From positions 1,364,001 to 1,428,000 of the forward strand of contig NZ_JACHNF010000001.1 of the NCBI RefSeq assembly GCF_014205295.1: a stretch of 64,000 bases of DNA, given 5' to 3'. The DNA comes from Kribbella solani. GTDB taxonomy: Bacteria; Actinomycetota; Actinomycetes; Propionibacteriales; Kribbellaceae. Shown here in pieces: positions 41,944 to 50,679 of the stretch. Each line of letters begins with the position of its first letter. Within the stretch, counting starts at the first letter, position 1. The translations under genes were made by a program, and so were the position numbers. The notes beneath the pieces are model-generated. The model did not search any database and had not been told where the DNA came from. It was given only the letters and a program-made list of their open reading frames with translations.

Positions 41944-42594
41944 ATGAGTACCAACGCCCGGATCTCGATCGGTATCGCGGTCGCGTTCGCCGCAGTCGTC
42001 GGAGTACTGCTCGTACTGAACGGCCGTGGTGACGGCGGTGTGCAGGATGCCGCCGCGGCGACGGACGAACGGCTGGTACGCGCGGACAGTCATCGCCTGA
42101 ACGAGGCGAAGGACGGCAAGGTCACCTTCGTGGAGTTCCTCGACTTCGAGTGCGAGGCCTGCCGCGCGGCGTTCCCGGCCGTGGAGCAGTTGCGCGCGAA
42201 GTACGACGGCAAGGTCACGTTCGTCGTGCGTTACTTCCCGATTCAGAGTCATTTCAACGCGGAGCGCGCCGCCCGCGCGGTCGAGGCGGCGGCCGCGCAG
42301 GGCAAGTTCGAGGCGATGTACCGGAAGATGTACGACACCCAGACCGAATGGGGCGAGCAGCAGGTCCCCGCGGACGCCCGCTTCCGCGCGTACGCGGAGG
42401 AGCTCGGCCTGGACGTCGCCGCCTGGGAGCAGAAGTACAACGACCCGGCGACCCTGGAGCGGATCAAGAAGGATGTCGCCGACGGGGACGCGCTCGGCGT
42501 CACCGGGACGCCGACGTTCTTCCTGAACGGCAAGAAGCTCGAGCCGAAGTCGATCGACGACCTGGTCACGAGCATCGATGCCGAACTCAAGTAG
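41944..42594 (+). CDS. DsbA-like membrane-anchored thiol oxidoreductase
   Basis: A 216-aa protein: one N-terminal helix (about 7-27), then a thioredoxin fold with an inserted helical domain and the active site FECEACRAAF (Cys70, Cys73), plus the cis-Pro loop GVTGTPTFFLNGKKL. It faces outside and should oxidise exported thiols. GCAAAGGACAGCAGG lies upstream of ATG 41944. Its 3' end overlaps the VKOR gene by 17 bp, so the two form an oxidation relay. Confidence 0.92.
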   Translation: MSTNARISIGIAVAFAAVVGVLLVLNGRGDGGVQDAAAATDERLVRADSHRLNEAKDGKVTFVEFLDFECEACRAAFPAVEQLRAKYDGKVTFVVRYFPIQSHFNAERAARAVEAAAAQGKFEAMYRKMYDTQTEWGEQQVPADARFRAYAEELGLDVAAWEQKYNDPATLERIKKDVADGDALGVTGTPTFFLNGKKLEPKSIDDLVTSIDAELK

Positions 42595-43159
42595 CCGCGC
42601 TCCGGGTGAACGCGGTCTGGCGTGGTTGTTGCTGCTCGGCGGTGCGGCCGGGCTGATCGCCGCGGGCGTGCTGACGGTCGAGAAGATCGCGCTCCTGCGC
42701 GATCCGTCCTACGTCCCGTCGTGCAGCATCAACCCGGTGCTGTCGTGCGGTTCGGTGATGTCGACCGACCAGGCCGAGGCGTTCGGCGTACCCAACCCGT
42801 TGCTGGGTATCGCCGGTTTCGCGATCGTCACCACCGTCGGCGCCGCGCTGCTGGCCGGCGCGCGGTTCCGGCGGTGGTTCTGGCTGGGTCTCCAGGCGGG
42901 CGTGACGTTCGGCGTGGTGTTCGTGCACTGGCTGATCTTCCAGAGCCTGTATCGGATCGGCGCGCTCTGCCCGTACTGCATGGGTGTCTGGGCGGTGACG
43001 ATCCCGATCTTCTGGTACGTCAGCCTGCACAACTTGCGAACCACCCGGATCGGCCTGGGCGCCGCGCGGATGCACGGCGTCGTACTCACCTGCTGGGCAG
43101 CCGTTGTGGCCGGCCTGATCACTGCGCGATTCTGGTCGTACTGGACCACGCTGGTCTGA
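42578..43159 (+). CDS. Vitamin K epoxide reductase (VKOR) family protein
   Basis: A 193-aa four- to five-helix quinone-linked thiol oxidase that reoxidises DsbA-like partners in actinobacteria. Loop cysteines Cys49 and Cys56 (SCSINPVLSCGSVM) and the active pair Cys131/Cys134 (CPYC) are all present. ATG 42578 overlaps the DsbA gene, a common pairing. Menaquinone is the expected electron acceptor. Confidence 0.93.
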   Translation: MPNSSSRAPGERGLAWLLLLGGAAGLIAAGVLTVEKIALLRDPSYVPSCSINPVLSCGSVMSTDQAEAFGVPNPLLGIAGFAIVTTVGAALLAGARFRRWFWLGLQAGVTFGVVFVHWLIFQSLYRIGALCPYCMGVWAVTIPIFWYVSLHNLRTTRIGLGAARMHGVVLTCWAAVVAGLITARFWSYWTTLV

Positions 43160-43252
43160 CTTCAACAAACCGTTGACGCGCCGCGGAGCGTGTGCCACTC
43201 TGTCGCTACTCGGAATCTTCCTTCCGTAAGGCGGAATTGTCTGGAGGCAGGC

Positions 43253-44617
43253 ATGGCGTCCACCCCGCTCCGGCCGGAAGACGAACGGCTGCCGTTCGGG
43301 CAGCTGCTCGTCTACGGCACCCAGCACATCCTGACGATGTACGGCGGCCTGATCGCACCGCCGCTGATCGTCGGCGCCGCGGCCGGTCTGTCCGCGCCCG
43401 ACATCGGCCTGCTGATCACCGCCGGCATCTTCATCAGCGGCCTCGCGACCCTGCTGCAGTCGCTGGGCCTCGGGCCGTTCGGGGCCAGGTTGCCGATCGT
43501 GCAGGGCATCTCGTTCGCGAGTGTGTCCACGATGGTTTCGATCGCCTCCCGCGACGGCGTCCGGCCGGTGTTCGGCGCGATCCTCGTCGCCGGGGTGATC
43601 GGCGTGATCCTGTCGTCGTTCTTCGCGCACCTGGTCCGGCTGTTCCCGCCGGTGGTGACCGGGACGATCATCACGGTGATCGGGATCTCGCTGCTGCCGG
43701 TCAGCTTCGACTGGGCGCTCGGCGGCGTCGGCGCCAAGGGGTACGGCGATCCGGGCAACATCGCGCTGGCCGGACTGACACTGCTGGTGATCCTGGTGAT
43801 CAGCCGCCTCTTCCAGGGCTTCGTGTCCCGGCTGTCGATCCTGATCGGCATGATCGCCGGCACATTGGTCGCGATCCCGTGGGGCAAGGCCGACTTCGGC
43901 GCGGTCGGCCACGGCCCGGTGGTGTCGCTGCCGCCGGTGTTCGGCCTGGGTACGCCGGTGTTCGACGCCGGCGCGATCGTGGCGATGACGATCGTGGTAC
44001 TGGTGATCATGACCGAGACGATGGCCGACCTGATCGCGATCGGGCAGATCGTGGATACGCCGGTCGACCACAAGCGGGTCGCGGACGGGCTGCGCGCCGA
44101 CATGCTGTCCACTACGGTCGCGCCTGTCTTCGGAGCGTTCCCCGCGAGCGCATTCGCGCAGAACGTCGGACTGGTCGCGATCACCGGCATCAAGTCCCGG
44201 TTCGCGGTCGCGGCCGGTGGGGGAGTGCTGGTACTGCTCGGCTTGGTGCCGTTGTTCGGCCGGGTCGTCGCCGCGATTCCGGCGCCGGTGCTCGGCGGGG
44301 CCGGGATCGTGCTGTTCGGATCGGTCGCGGCCAGCGGCATCCGGACGCTCTCGCGGGTCGAGTACGCCGACAATCTGAACCTGGTGGTGGTCGCGGTGTC
44401 GCTCGGGATGGGCATGGTGCCGATCGCCCGGCCGCACTTCTGGGACAAGTTCCCGTCCGGTGTCGCCGTCGTACTGGATTCGGGGATCAGCGCGGCGGCG
44501 GTGACCGCTGTACTGCTCAACTTGTTCTTCAACCGCTGGCGGGCGCTGCTGAAGGACAAGCCGTCGGTGTTCGCGGCCGCTCCGGACGAGCGCGGAACGC
44601 CCTTGCCGGAGGCATAG
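43253..44617 (+). CDS. NCS2-family xanthine/uracil permease
   Basis: A 454-aa transporter of about twelve to fourteen helices. FGQLLVYGTQHILTMYGGLIAPPLIVG at the start, the signature QNVGLVAITGIKSRF near the middle and VLGGAGIVLFGSVAASGIRTL are characteristic of the nucleobase:cation symporter-2 family; the QNxG motif points to purines such as xanthine or urate. CTGGAGG precedes ATG 43253. It stands alone; no purine-catabolism gene is next to it. Confidence 0.92.
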   Translation: MASTPLRPEDERLPFGQLLVYGTQHILTMYGGLIAPPLIVGAAAGLSAPDIGLLITAGIFISGLATLLQSLGLGPFGARLPIVQGISFASVSTMVSIASRDGVRPVFGAILVAGVIGVILSSFFAHLVRLFPPVVTGTIITVIGISLLPVSFDWALGGVGAKGYGDPGNIALAGLTLLVILVISRLFQGFVSRLSILIGMIAGTLVAIPWGKADFGAVGHGPVVSLPPVFGLGTPVFDAGAIVAMTIVVLVIMTETMADLIAIGQIVDTPVDHKRVADGLRADMLSTTVAPVFGAFPASAFAQNVGLVAITGIKSRFAVAAGGGVLVLLGLVPLFGRVVAAIPAPVLGGAGIVLFGSVAASGIRTLSRVEYADNLNLVVVAVSLGMGMVPIARPHFWDKFPSGVAVVLDSGISAAAVTAVLLNLFFNRWRALLKDKPSVFAAAPDERGTPLPEA

Positions 44618-44739
44618 GCCAGCGTGGTTGCCTTGAGCAACCGACCTGGGCAACCAATCTGGGCAACCAATCTGGGCAATGGATTAGAGGACGCTGAGAG
44701 ACGCACGCGTTCCTTGAGTTCTGGGGTTAGCCTGGATGG

Positions 44740-46884
44740 GTGCCGACAACCGGCGAGGGTGGACGCGGGGGAATTCGGGCGCTGACCAGGTTCCTGGGGA
44801 TCAGCGCACTCGCCGGTGCGCTCGCCGCCGGCCTGGTGGTGCCGATCGTCGGTCTGGCCGGGGTTGGGACCGAGCGGGTGGTCGACTCGCTGACCAGTCT
44901 GCCGGAGCGGCTGATCGCGGGCGCGCCGGACGTACGCACCCGGGTCCTGGCCGCCGACGGGAGCCTGATCGCCAACCTGTACGAGGAAAACCGGGCACCG
45001 GTCGGGCTGAAGCAGATCGCCCCGAGTATGCGGCACGCGATCGTCGCGATCGAGGACTCGCGGTTCTACCAGCACGGCGCGCTGGACCTGCAGGGCACGC
45101 TGCGGGCGATGATCCGCAACCGCGCCGACGGTACGACCGTGCAGGGCGGTTCCAGCATCACCCAGCAGTACGTGAAGATGACGCTGCTGGAGAACGCGCG
45201 GACCCCGGCGGACCAGCGCGCCGCGACCGCGCTGACGTACCAGCGCAAGCTGACCGAGCTCCGGTACGCGATCGAGGTCGAACAGCGATACTCCAAGGAC
45301 CAGATCCTGGACATGTACCTGAATCTGGCGAACTTCGGCGACGGCACGTACGGCGTCCAGGCGGCTGCCCAGCACTACTTCGGCGTGAACGCGTCGCAGC
45401 TGACCCTGCCGGAGTCCGCGATGCTGGCCGGGATCGTGAAGAACCCGAGCGGGTACGACCCGGTGTCGAACCCCGGACCGGCGACGGGCCGGCGTAACAC
45501 CGTGATCGGGCGGATGCTGCAACTCGGCGTGATCTCGGTCGGCGATGCGAACCGCGCGCTGCGTACGCCCGTGATCGACCTGTCCCAGGTGCACCCGATC
45601 CTGAACGGCTGCGCCAACTCGGCGTACCCGTTCTACTGCGAGTACGTGGTGTCCAAACTGCTGCAGAACCCGGCGCTCGGTGACACGCCGCAGCAGCGCG
45701 ATCATTACCTCAAGACCGGCGGGCTGACGATCCGGACGTCGCTCGATCCACGTATCCAGGCGGCCGCGCAGAAGTCGATCGACGAGCACAGCAAACCGAG
45801 CGACAACACGATCGCCGCGGTGACGGTGGTCGAGCCGGGGACCGGGCTGGTCAAGGCGATGGTGCAGAGCAAGCCGTACGGGTACGGGATGCACGAGACG
45901 GCGTACAACTACAACGTCGAGAAGTCGTACCCGGGTGGGTACGGCGGGTTCCAGAACGGGTCGACGATGAAGGCGTTCACCATCGCCGCCGCGATCCAGC
46001 AAGGGATCCCGATCGACTACCAGATCAACTCACCGGACCAGATCGACCTCAGCAACGTGCCGTTCCGTACCTGCAAGGGCTGGACCCGGGACGGGAACTA
46101 CACGCCGAAGAACTCGACCAAGAGCGGCGATTTCACCATGGTCGACGGTGCCCGGTACTCGGTGAACACGTATTTCCTGCAACTGTCCGAAAAGACCGGA
46201 TTGTGCGCACCCGCGACCATCGCGGCCAAACTCGGCATGTACAACGCGCAGACGCTGAAACCGCTCGACCAGGTCGTGTCGTTCACCCTCGGGGTCGGGT
46301 ACGTGACGCCGCTGATGCTGTCGAACGCGTACGCCACGTTCGCCGCGCGCGGGGTGCACTGCGAACCACTGCTGGTCACCGGGATCACCGACCAGAACGG
46401 CAAGTCGATCTCGACGCCGGCGCAGGCGTGCAAGCAGGTGCTCGAGCCGTGGGTCGCGGACGGCGTGAACCGGGTGCTGAGCGCGGTGATGGAGCCGGGC
46501 GGTACGGGCGGGAACCTGAAGTTCGGCAACTGGGCGCTGGCCGGGAAGACCGGCACGATCAACAAGAACCTCGCGGTCTGGTTCTCCGGCTACGCGCCGA
46601 ACCTGGCGGCCGCCGCCGTGGTGGCCGACGCGACGCCGCCGTACACGAACCTGATCGGTCAGCGGCTGGACGGCCAGGACATCAGCGACCCGACCGGTTC
46701 GGGTACCGCCGGCCCGATCTGGGAGACGGCGATGCGCGGTGCCCTCCAGGGGATGCCCCGCGACCACTTCACCACCCCACCCGACCGCGTCCTGGGCAGC
46801 TACGCGAACAACAACTCGAGCTCGAACCAGAACTCGAACTCCAACCAAAACCCGAACCAGAACCAGCCGACCCCCGGCCATTAA
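44740..46884 (+). CDS. Class A penicillin-binding protein (transglycosylase-transpeptidase)
   Basis: A 714-aa peptidoglycan synthase: one N-terminal helix (about 15-42), GT51 domain with EDSRFYQHGALDLQG and VQGGSSITQQYVK, then a transpeptidase with Ser408 in STMK, SVN at 474-476 and KTGT at 603. The last 35 residues are a low-complexity Asn/Ser/Gln tail. GTG 44740 has no Shine-Dalgarno but TAGCCT lies 6 nt before it, suggesting a leaderless mRNA. A bidirectional terminator follows. Confidence 0.95.
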   Translation: MPTTGEGGRGGIRALTRFLGISALAGALAAGLVVPIVGLAGVGTERVVDSLTSLPERLIAGAPDVRTRVLAADGSLIANLYEENRAPVGLKQIAPSMRHAIVAIEDSRFYQHGALDLQGTLRAMIRNRADGTTVQGGSSITQQYVKMTLLENARTPADQRAATALTYQRKLTELRYAIEVEQRYSKDQILDMYLNLANFGDGTYGVQAAAQHYFGVNASQLTLPESAMLAGIVKNPSGYDPVSNPGPATGRRNTVIGRMLQLGVISVGDANRALRTPVIDLSQVHPILNGCANSAYPFYCEYVVSKLLQNPALGDTPQQRDHYLKTGGLTIRTSLDPRIQAAAQKSIDEHSKPSDNTIAAVTVVEPGTGLVKAMVQSKPYGYGMHETAYNYNVEKSYPGGYGGFQNGSTMKAFTIAAAIQQGIPIDYQINSPDQIDLSNVPFRTCKGWTRDGNYTPKNSTKSGDFTMVDGARYSVNTYFLQLSEKTGLCAPATIAAKLGMYNAQTLKPLDQVVSFTLGVGYVTPLMLSNAYATFAARGVHCEPLLVTGITDQNGKSISTPAQACKQVLEPWVADGVNRVLSAVMEPGGTGGNLKFGNWALAGKTGTINKNLAVWFSGYAPNLAAAAVVADATPPYTNLIGQRLDGQDISDPTGSGTAGPIWETAMRGALQGMPRDHFTTPPDRVLGSYANNNSSSNQNSNSNQNPNQNQPTPGH

Positions 46885-46904
46885 GACCTTGCCCCCTGAA
46901 GCGT

Positions 46905-46939
46905 AGGGCTGCCCCCTCGGAATTCGAGGGGGCAACCCT
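46905..46939. terminator. Bidirectional hairpin terminator
   Basis: 15-bp arms (46905-46919, 46925-46939) with one mismatch around five bases, between the convergent PBP and dimethylformamidase-like genes. A second hairpin follows at 46941-46968 (CAGTTGAG with CTCAACTG). Confidence 0.8.
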
Positions 46940-46980
46940 GCAGTTGAGGGGACACCCGCTCAACTGGAGGGTTGCGCGGG

Positions 46981-48540
46981 TCAGGGGTGGACCGGGCCCT
47001 TGGAGGGTCCGACGCGGCCGCCGGTGCCGGTGGAGGTGGAGGCCTGGTTGTGGAGGCTCGGGAGGTTGCCGACGGCGGGGTGTTTGCGGCCCAGCGGGCC
47101 TTCGGCCAGTGCCTTGAACAGGTTCTGGGTCACCTGCCGGGCGAAGTCCACGGACGGCTGGCCGACGTTGTTTTCCGGGTCCGGTCCCTGCAGTGCGCGG
47201 ACCCACTCGATCGTCCCGGTGGTGAACACGCCGGCCCCGGACGGCACCGTGTAGTAGCTCGCGTCCGAGATCGTGTGCTTCGGCCCGCAGGTGATCGGCG
47301 AGTGGGCGACGACCTGTAGGTTCGCGGGCGTTCCGGCGATCGGGTACGCGCGGTCCGCCTCGTCGCCGATCAGCCCGGCGTACGCCGATCCGGCCCCGGC
47401 GCCGGTCCCGGTGAAGAGGAAGAAGTTCGGGTCGAGGACCGTGAACGCGCCCTTCGCCGGGAAGCACTCGTAGAGCATCCCGGTCAGCGAGTTCTCCGGG
47501 TCCGGGTACGGCGCCGCGCGCCAGTGCACGGTCGTGTCGGGCGCATTGTGCGACGGGTCGAGCTTCGCGTCCTTGTACCCGATCATGATCCGGTTCGCAC
47601 CGTGCGCGTCCGGCCCGTACCGCACCCGCCAGAAGACCGAGTTCGCGCCCATGAACGCCAGGTTCGTCCCGGCGTCCCGGGCCCTGGTGATGGCCGCGCG
47701 GGCCGGCAGCGTCCAGTACTCGTCATGTCCGCCGAACACGATCGCCTTGGCGCCCTTGAGCAAGCCCGGGTCGGCCTGCAGATCGACACTCGTCGCGTAC
47801 GCGAGCCGTACGCCGCTGCGCTCCGCCTGCTGGACCAGCGGCACGTTGTCGGTCAGCATGCCGCGTGCGCCGTTCAGGTCGTACGGGCGGTCGAACGTGA
47901 CCATCAACGACCTCTTGGCCGCCGACTTGCGGGGGCCGTGGTAGAGCGAGTAGCTGCCCCAGGCGTTGTACGCCTCGTCGGTGTTCACGCCGCTGACGAT
48001 CAGTACGGCGTCGCGGGCCCTGTCCGAACGGACCACCAGCGGGACGTACTTCTCCTTGCCGTTCGTGGCCCGTAGCAACAGGAGGTAGCTACCGGCCGGC
48101 CAGCCTTTGGTCTGCACGGTGAGCGTGGGCGACCAGTTGGCCGCGGTGATCATCCTGTCCTTGGTGAGGATCGGTTGCGGCTGCGCCTTGCCGGGGACGC
48201 TCGGTGAGGTCCAGATCAGCTTCGCGCCGGCGCCGGCGTACCAGCCGATCCGGAAGGCACGAACCGTGTACGCGCCCGCGGAGGACGTGACGAACAAGCG
48301 GAACGGTTCGCCACTGCGTACGCTGACGTGGTCCGCGTACCCGGCGAGCTCCATCGGGCCGGCCACCTGGCTGTCGTGCATCTGCCAGTCGCTGCTGCCC
48401 AGTTGGGGTTGGTTGCTGCCGATCTCGTCGTGCCCGTCGCTGGTGTCCGGCGCGGTGCTGCTTGCTCCAGGTGAGCTTTGGCAACCGGTCACCAAAGCCA
48501 GTACGAGTACTCCCGCCGCCAGTACTTTTGTAGCCCGCAC
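46981..48540 (-). CDS. N,N-dimethylformamidase beta-like lipoprotein
   Basis: A 519-aa exported protein. GTG 48540 behind GGGGAGG gives a lipoprotein signal: ATKVLAAGVLVLALVTGCQSS with the lipobox Cys at about residue 20. The body has FRIGWYAGAGAKLIW, NAWGSYSLY, FDRPYDLNGARGM, GHDEYWTLPARAAITRA and GANSVFWRV, aligning with the secreted protein at 32330-34621 but without its two leading beta domains. The C-terminal 30 residues are Gly/Thr/Ser-rich. Substrate unknown. Confidence 0.82.
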   Translation of the reverse strand: MRATKVLAAGVLVLALVTGCQSSPGASSTAPDTSDGHDEIGSNQPQLGSSDWQMHDSQVAGPMELAGYADHVSVRSGEPFRLFVTSSAGAYTVRAFRIGWYAGAGAKLIWTSPSVPGKAQPQPILTKDRMITAANWSPTLTVQTKGWPAGSYLLLLRATNGKEKYVPLVVRSDRARDAVLIVSGVNTDEAYNAWGSYSLYHGPRKSAAKRSLMVTFDRPYDLNGARGMLTDNVPLVQQAERSGVRLAYATSVDLQADPGLLKGAKAIVFGGHDEYWTLPARAAITRARDAGTNLAFMGANSVFWRVRYGPDAHGANRIMIGYKDAKLDPSHNAPDTTVHWRAAPYPDPENSLTGMLYECFPAKGAFTVLDPNFFLFTGTGAGAGSAYAGLIGDEADRAYPIAGTPANLQVVAHSPITCGPKHTISDASYYTVPSGAGVFTTGTIEWVRALQGPDPENNVGQPSVDFARQVTQNLFKALAEGPLGRKHPAVGNLPSLHNQASTSTGTGGRVGPSKGPVHP

Positions 48541-48615
48541 GAGGCCTCCCCAGGTAGTCAAAGCATGGTAAGCACGCGCAGGCTTACAGCAGGCTGAGAA
48601 ATGATAGGAGGAGTC

Positions 48616-48942
48616 GTGCCGGACGAGAAACGAGCGCTGCACCGAGCCCTGGAGGAGCGCGTGGTCCGCGGCGAGGGCAAGTCCACGGTGGAGTCGCGTA
48701 CCCAGGCCTTCGCGAACGAGGGCGTACCCGCGGCGCTGGGCGTACTGATCGACAAGGTCGCCGACCGCCCGGCCCAGGTCACCGACAGCGACCTGCAGGC
48801 GGCCAAAGCGTCCGGTCTGAGCGAGGACGAGCTCTTCGAGCTGGTGGTCTGTGCCGCGGTCGGCAAGTCGACCCGTTTGTACGACGCCGGGCTGGCCGCG
48901 CTTGCCGAGGCGACGGGGGAGGGAACCTCCGATGCGTCTTGA
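48616..48942 (+). CDS. Small protein paired with an AhpD-like protein
   Basis: A 108-aa soluble helical protein. AGGAGGA precedes GTG 48616. The C-terminal half (SGLSEDELFELVVCAAVGKSTRLYDAGLAAL) resembles the helices of carboxymuconolactone decarboxylase/AhpD folds, but the CxxC is absent, with only one Cys. It overlaps the next gene by 11 bp, so it is probably an accessory or second subunit of that protein. Family not firmly recognised. Confidence 0.65.
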   Translation: MPDEKRALHRALEERVVRGEGKSTVESRTQAFANEGVPAALGVLIDKVADRPAQVTDSDLQAAKASGLSEDELFELVVCAAVGKSTRLYDAGLAALAEATGEGTSDAS

Positions 48943-49516
48943 CATCCTCAATCACGGCTACAGCGCGGGCAACAAGGCGCTGTTCACGGTCATCCGCCTG
49001 TTCTCCGGTCATGCGCTGCCCGACGCCGCGAAGATCACGTTCTATCGCTCCGACTTCTACGGCAATCCGGCGAAGGCGTTCACGCAGCAGGCGATGCGCG
49101 GTCCGTCCGGCTGGTCCGTCGCGGACCGCGAGCTGATGGCCGCGTACGTGTCGAAGGTGAACGAGTGTGCGTTCTGTATCGGCGCCCACACCGCCACCGC
49201 GACCCAGGCGTACGACGACGCGCCACGCGTGACCGCGACGCTCGAGGACCTCGAGTCGGCGCCGCTGGAGGAACCACTCCGCGCGACGCTCCGCGTGCTC
49301 GGCGTCCTGGTGCGTACCGGCAACATCACCGCCGCGGACCTGCGGACTGCCTTGTCGGCGGGCGCGACGGCCGCCCAACTCTCGGATGCCCTCGCGGTCG
49401 CCGTCGCGTTCAACACGACGAACACGCTGGCCGACGTCTTCGGCTTCACGCTGCTGACGCCGAAGGGATACACCGCGGGCGCCCGGTTCCTGCTCAAACG
49501 CGGCTACGGCGGCTGA
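48932..49516 (+). CDS. AhpD-like/carboxymuconolactone decarboxylase-family protein
   Basis: A 194-aa helical protein with the peroxidase-type active motif NECAFCIGAHTA: Cys79, Cys82 and His86, as in AhpD alkylhydroperoxidases. Upstream helix VADRELMAAYVSKV supplies the usual Glu. It probably reduces peroxides or other oxidised thiols. The ATG 48932 start lies within the end of the upstream small gene. Confidence 0.85.
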   Translation: MRLDILNHGYSAGNKALFTVIRLFSGHALPDAAKITFYRSDFYGNPAKAFTQQAMRGPSGWSVADRELMAAYVSKVNECAFCIGAHTATATQAYDDAPRVTATLEDLESAPLEEPLRATLRVLGVLVRTGNITAADLRTALSAGATAAQLSDALAVAVAFNTTNTLADVFGFTLLTPKGYTAGARFLLKRGYGG

Positions 49517-49517
49517 C

Positions 49518-50534
49518 TCAGCTCTTCGGCTTGGGCCTGCCGGTTTGGGCGCGCAGGCTCAGGTAGGTCAGGCCCGCGATCGGGACCGGCGCCCAGAACT
49601 GGATCAGGCGCCAGGACAGTACCGCGAGGAGTGCGGTCTGCGCCGGCACGTCGTACCCGATGAGGGTGGAGACGGCGATGCCTTCGACCACGCCGATTCC
49701 GCCGGGGGTCAGTGGGATGACGGCGGCCAGGTTCGCGGCGCAGTACGTGAGCAGGAGCGGTACGGGATGCATCACGTACCCGTACGCGGCCAAGAAGGTC
49801 CACAGAACTGCCGCGTCGAGCAGCCAGTTCAGCGTGGCCCAGATCAGGAACGCCTTGCGGACCTCCCGGTCGGCGAGGAGATCGCGCATGCGGTGGGTCA
49901 CCGATGAGATCCACGGCCGGACCCGGTCCGGGAGCCGGTCGAGCGTCGCCTGCAGCACGCGGGCGGACAGCCGCTCGATCCTGGATCGCTGCCGTACGGC
50001 GAGCAGGCCGGCGACAAGTGCAACCAGTCCGATCAGGAACATGGTCAGGTACGCCGGTGTGACCTGCCGTAGTAGTACCGCCGGGATGGAGGTCAGCCAG
50101 GCGAGTAGTACGAGCGCGAGTGGCGAGCCGATCGCCTCTGCCGTGACGGTCGCGGTCACATCGGTGGGCCGGGCCCCGCCGGACACCAGCAGGCGAAAGC
50201 GCAGTGCGGTCGCGGTGGCGGCGCCTCCGGGCACCACGTGGCTCACGCCGTACCCGGTGAGGTCCGAGCGCAGGATCCAGAAGAACTTCACGTGCTTGTG
50301 CGCGACCAGCGCGCGGGTGAAGAGCGAGTAGCTGACCAGGCTGGCTGCTTCGAGCAGGACCGCGGTCAGTACCCAGCTCAGGTTGAGCTGCTCCACGCGG
50401 TGCAGCGACTCGCGGGCGAGCGCGAGCTTGGGCAGCACGATGTACTCGACGACCGCGATCAGGATGAGCAGGGACACGGCCGTCCACACCCGCCGGTACC
50501 ACGGCGTCCGCGTCCGCGTCGCTGTCTCGGTCAC
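49518..50534 (-). CDS. LPG synthase-type transmembrane protein (YbhN-like), second copy
   Basis: A 338-aa integral membrane protein with about eight helices. DLTGYGVSHVVPGGAATATALRFRLL and VIPLTPGGIGVVEGIAV are the family's conserved loops. GTG 50534 is preferred because GGGAGG lies 6 nt before it; GTG 50540 would abut that site. It is a distant homologue of the protein at 15990 and ends 1 bp from the convergent AhpD-like gene. No glycosyltransferase is adjacent here. Confidence 0.83.
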   Translation of the reverse strand: MTETATRTRTPWYRRVWTAVSLLILIAVVEYIVLPKLALARESLHRVEQLNLSWVLTAVLLEAASLVSYSLFTRALVAHKHVKFFWILRSDLTGYGVSHVVPGGAATATALRFRLLVSGGARPTDVTATVTAEAIGSPLALVLLAWLTSIPAVLLRQVTPAYLTMFLIGLVALVAGLLAVRQRSRIERLSARVLQATLDRLPDRVRPWISSVTHRMRDLLADREVRKAFLIWATLNWLLDAAVLWTFLAAYGYVMHPVPLLLTYCAANLAAVIPLTPGGIGVVEGIAVSTLIGYDVPAQTALLAVLSWRLIQFWAPVPIAGLTYLSLRAQTGRPKPKS

Positions 50535-50587
50535 GAGCACCCTCCCTCCACTTCCCAGTCTCGCTCAGAAGGGACTTGTGTTTTCCC

Positions 50588-50608
50588 GGATACCCCCCTA
50601 GGGTATCC
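50588..50608. promoter_or_regulatory. Inverted repeat operator 1 upstream of the DHA2 exporter
   Basis: GGATACCC and GGGTATCC arms around five bases; core TACCC-N5-GGGTA at 50591-50605. The same core occurs again at 50655, so a dimeric TetR/MarR-type repressor is likely. The repressor gene is not in the immediate neighbourhood. Confidence 0.6.
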
Positions 50609-50654
50609 ATCGTTTCCACGGATCAACTCCCAGGGATCGCGCGCCTCGCGCCGA

Positions 50655-50669
50655 TACCCTGTACGGGTA
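50655..50669. promoter_or_regulatory. Inverted repeat operator 2 upstream of the DHA2 exporter
   Basis: TACCC-TGTAC-GGGTA, 11 bp upstream of ATG 50680 and 64 bp (about six helical turns) from operator 1, measured start to start. Confidence 0.6.
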
Positions 50670-50679
50670 AGGGGTAAAT

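Noticed and set aside
42587..44653. A 688-codon open frame on the minus strand across the VKOR and NCS2 genes
   Set aside because: It is antisense to two well-supported membrane protein genes, is extremely rich in Arg, Asp, His and Gln, and shows no domain; long antisense frames are normal in high-GC DNA.
43312..46002. An 896-codon minus-strand open frame
   Set aside because: Covers the sense-supported NCS2 and PBP genes, whose catalytic motifs are intact; the antisense product is low-complexity.
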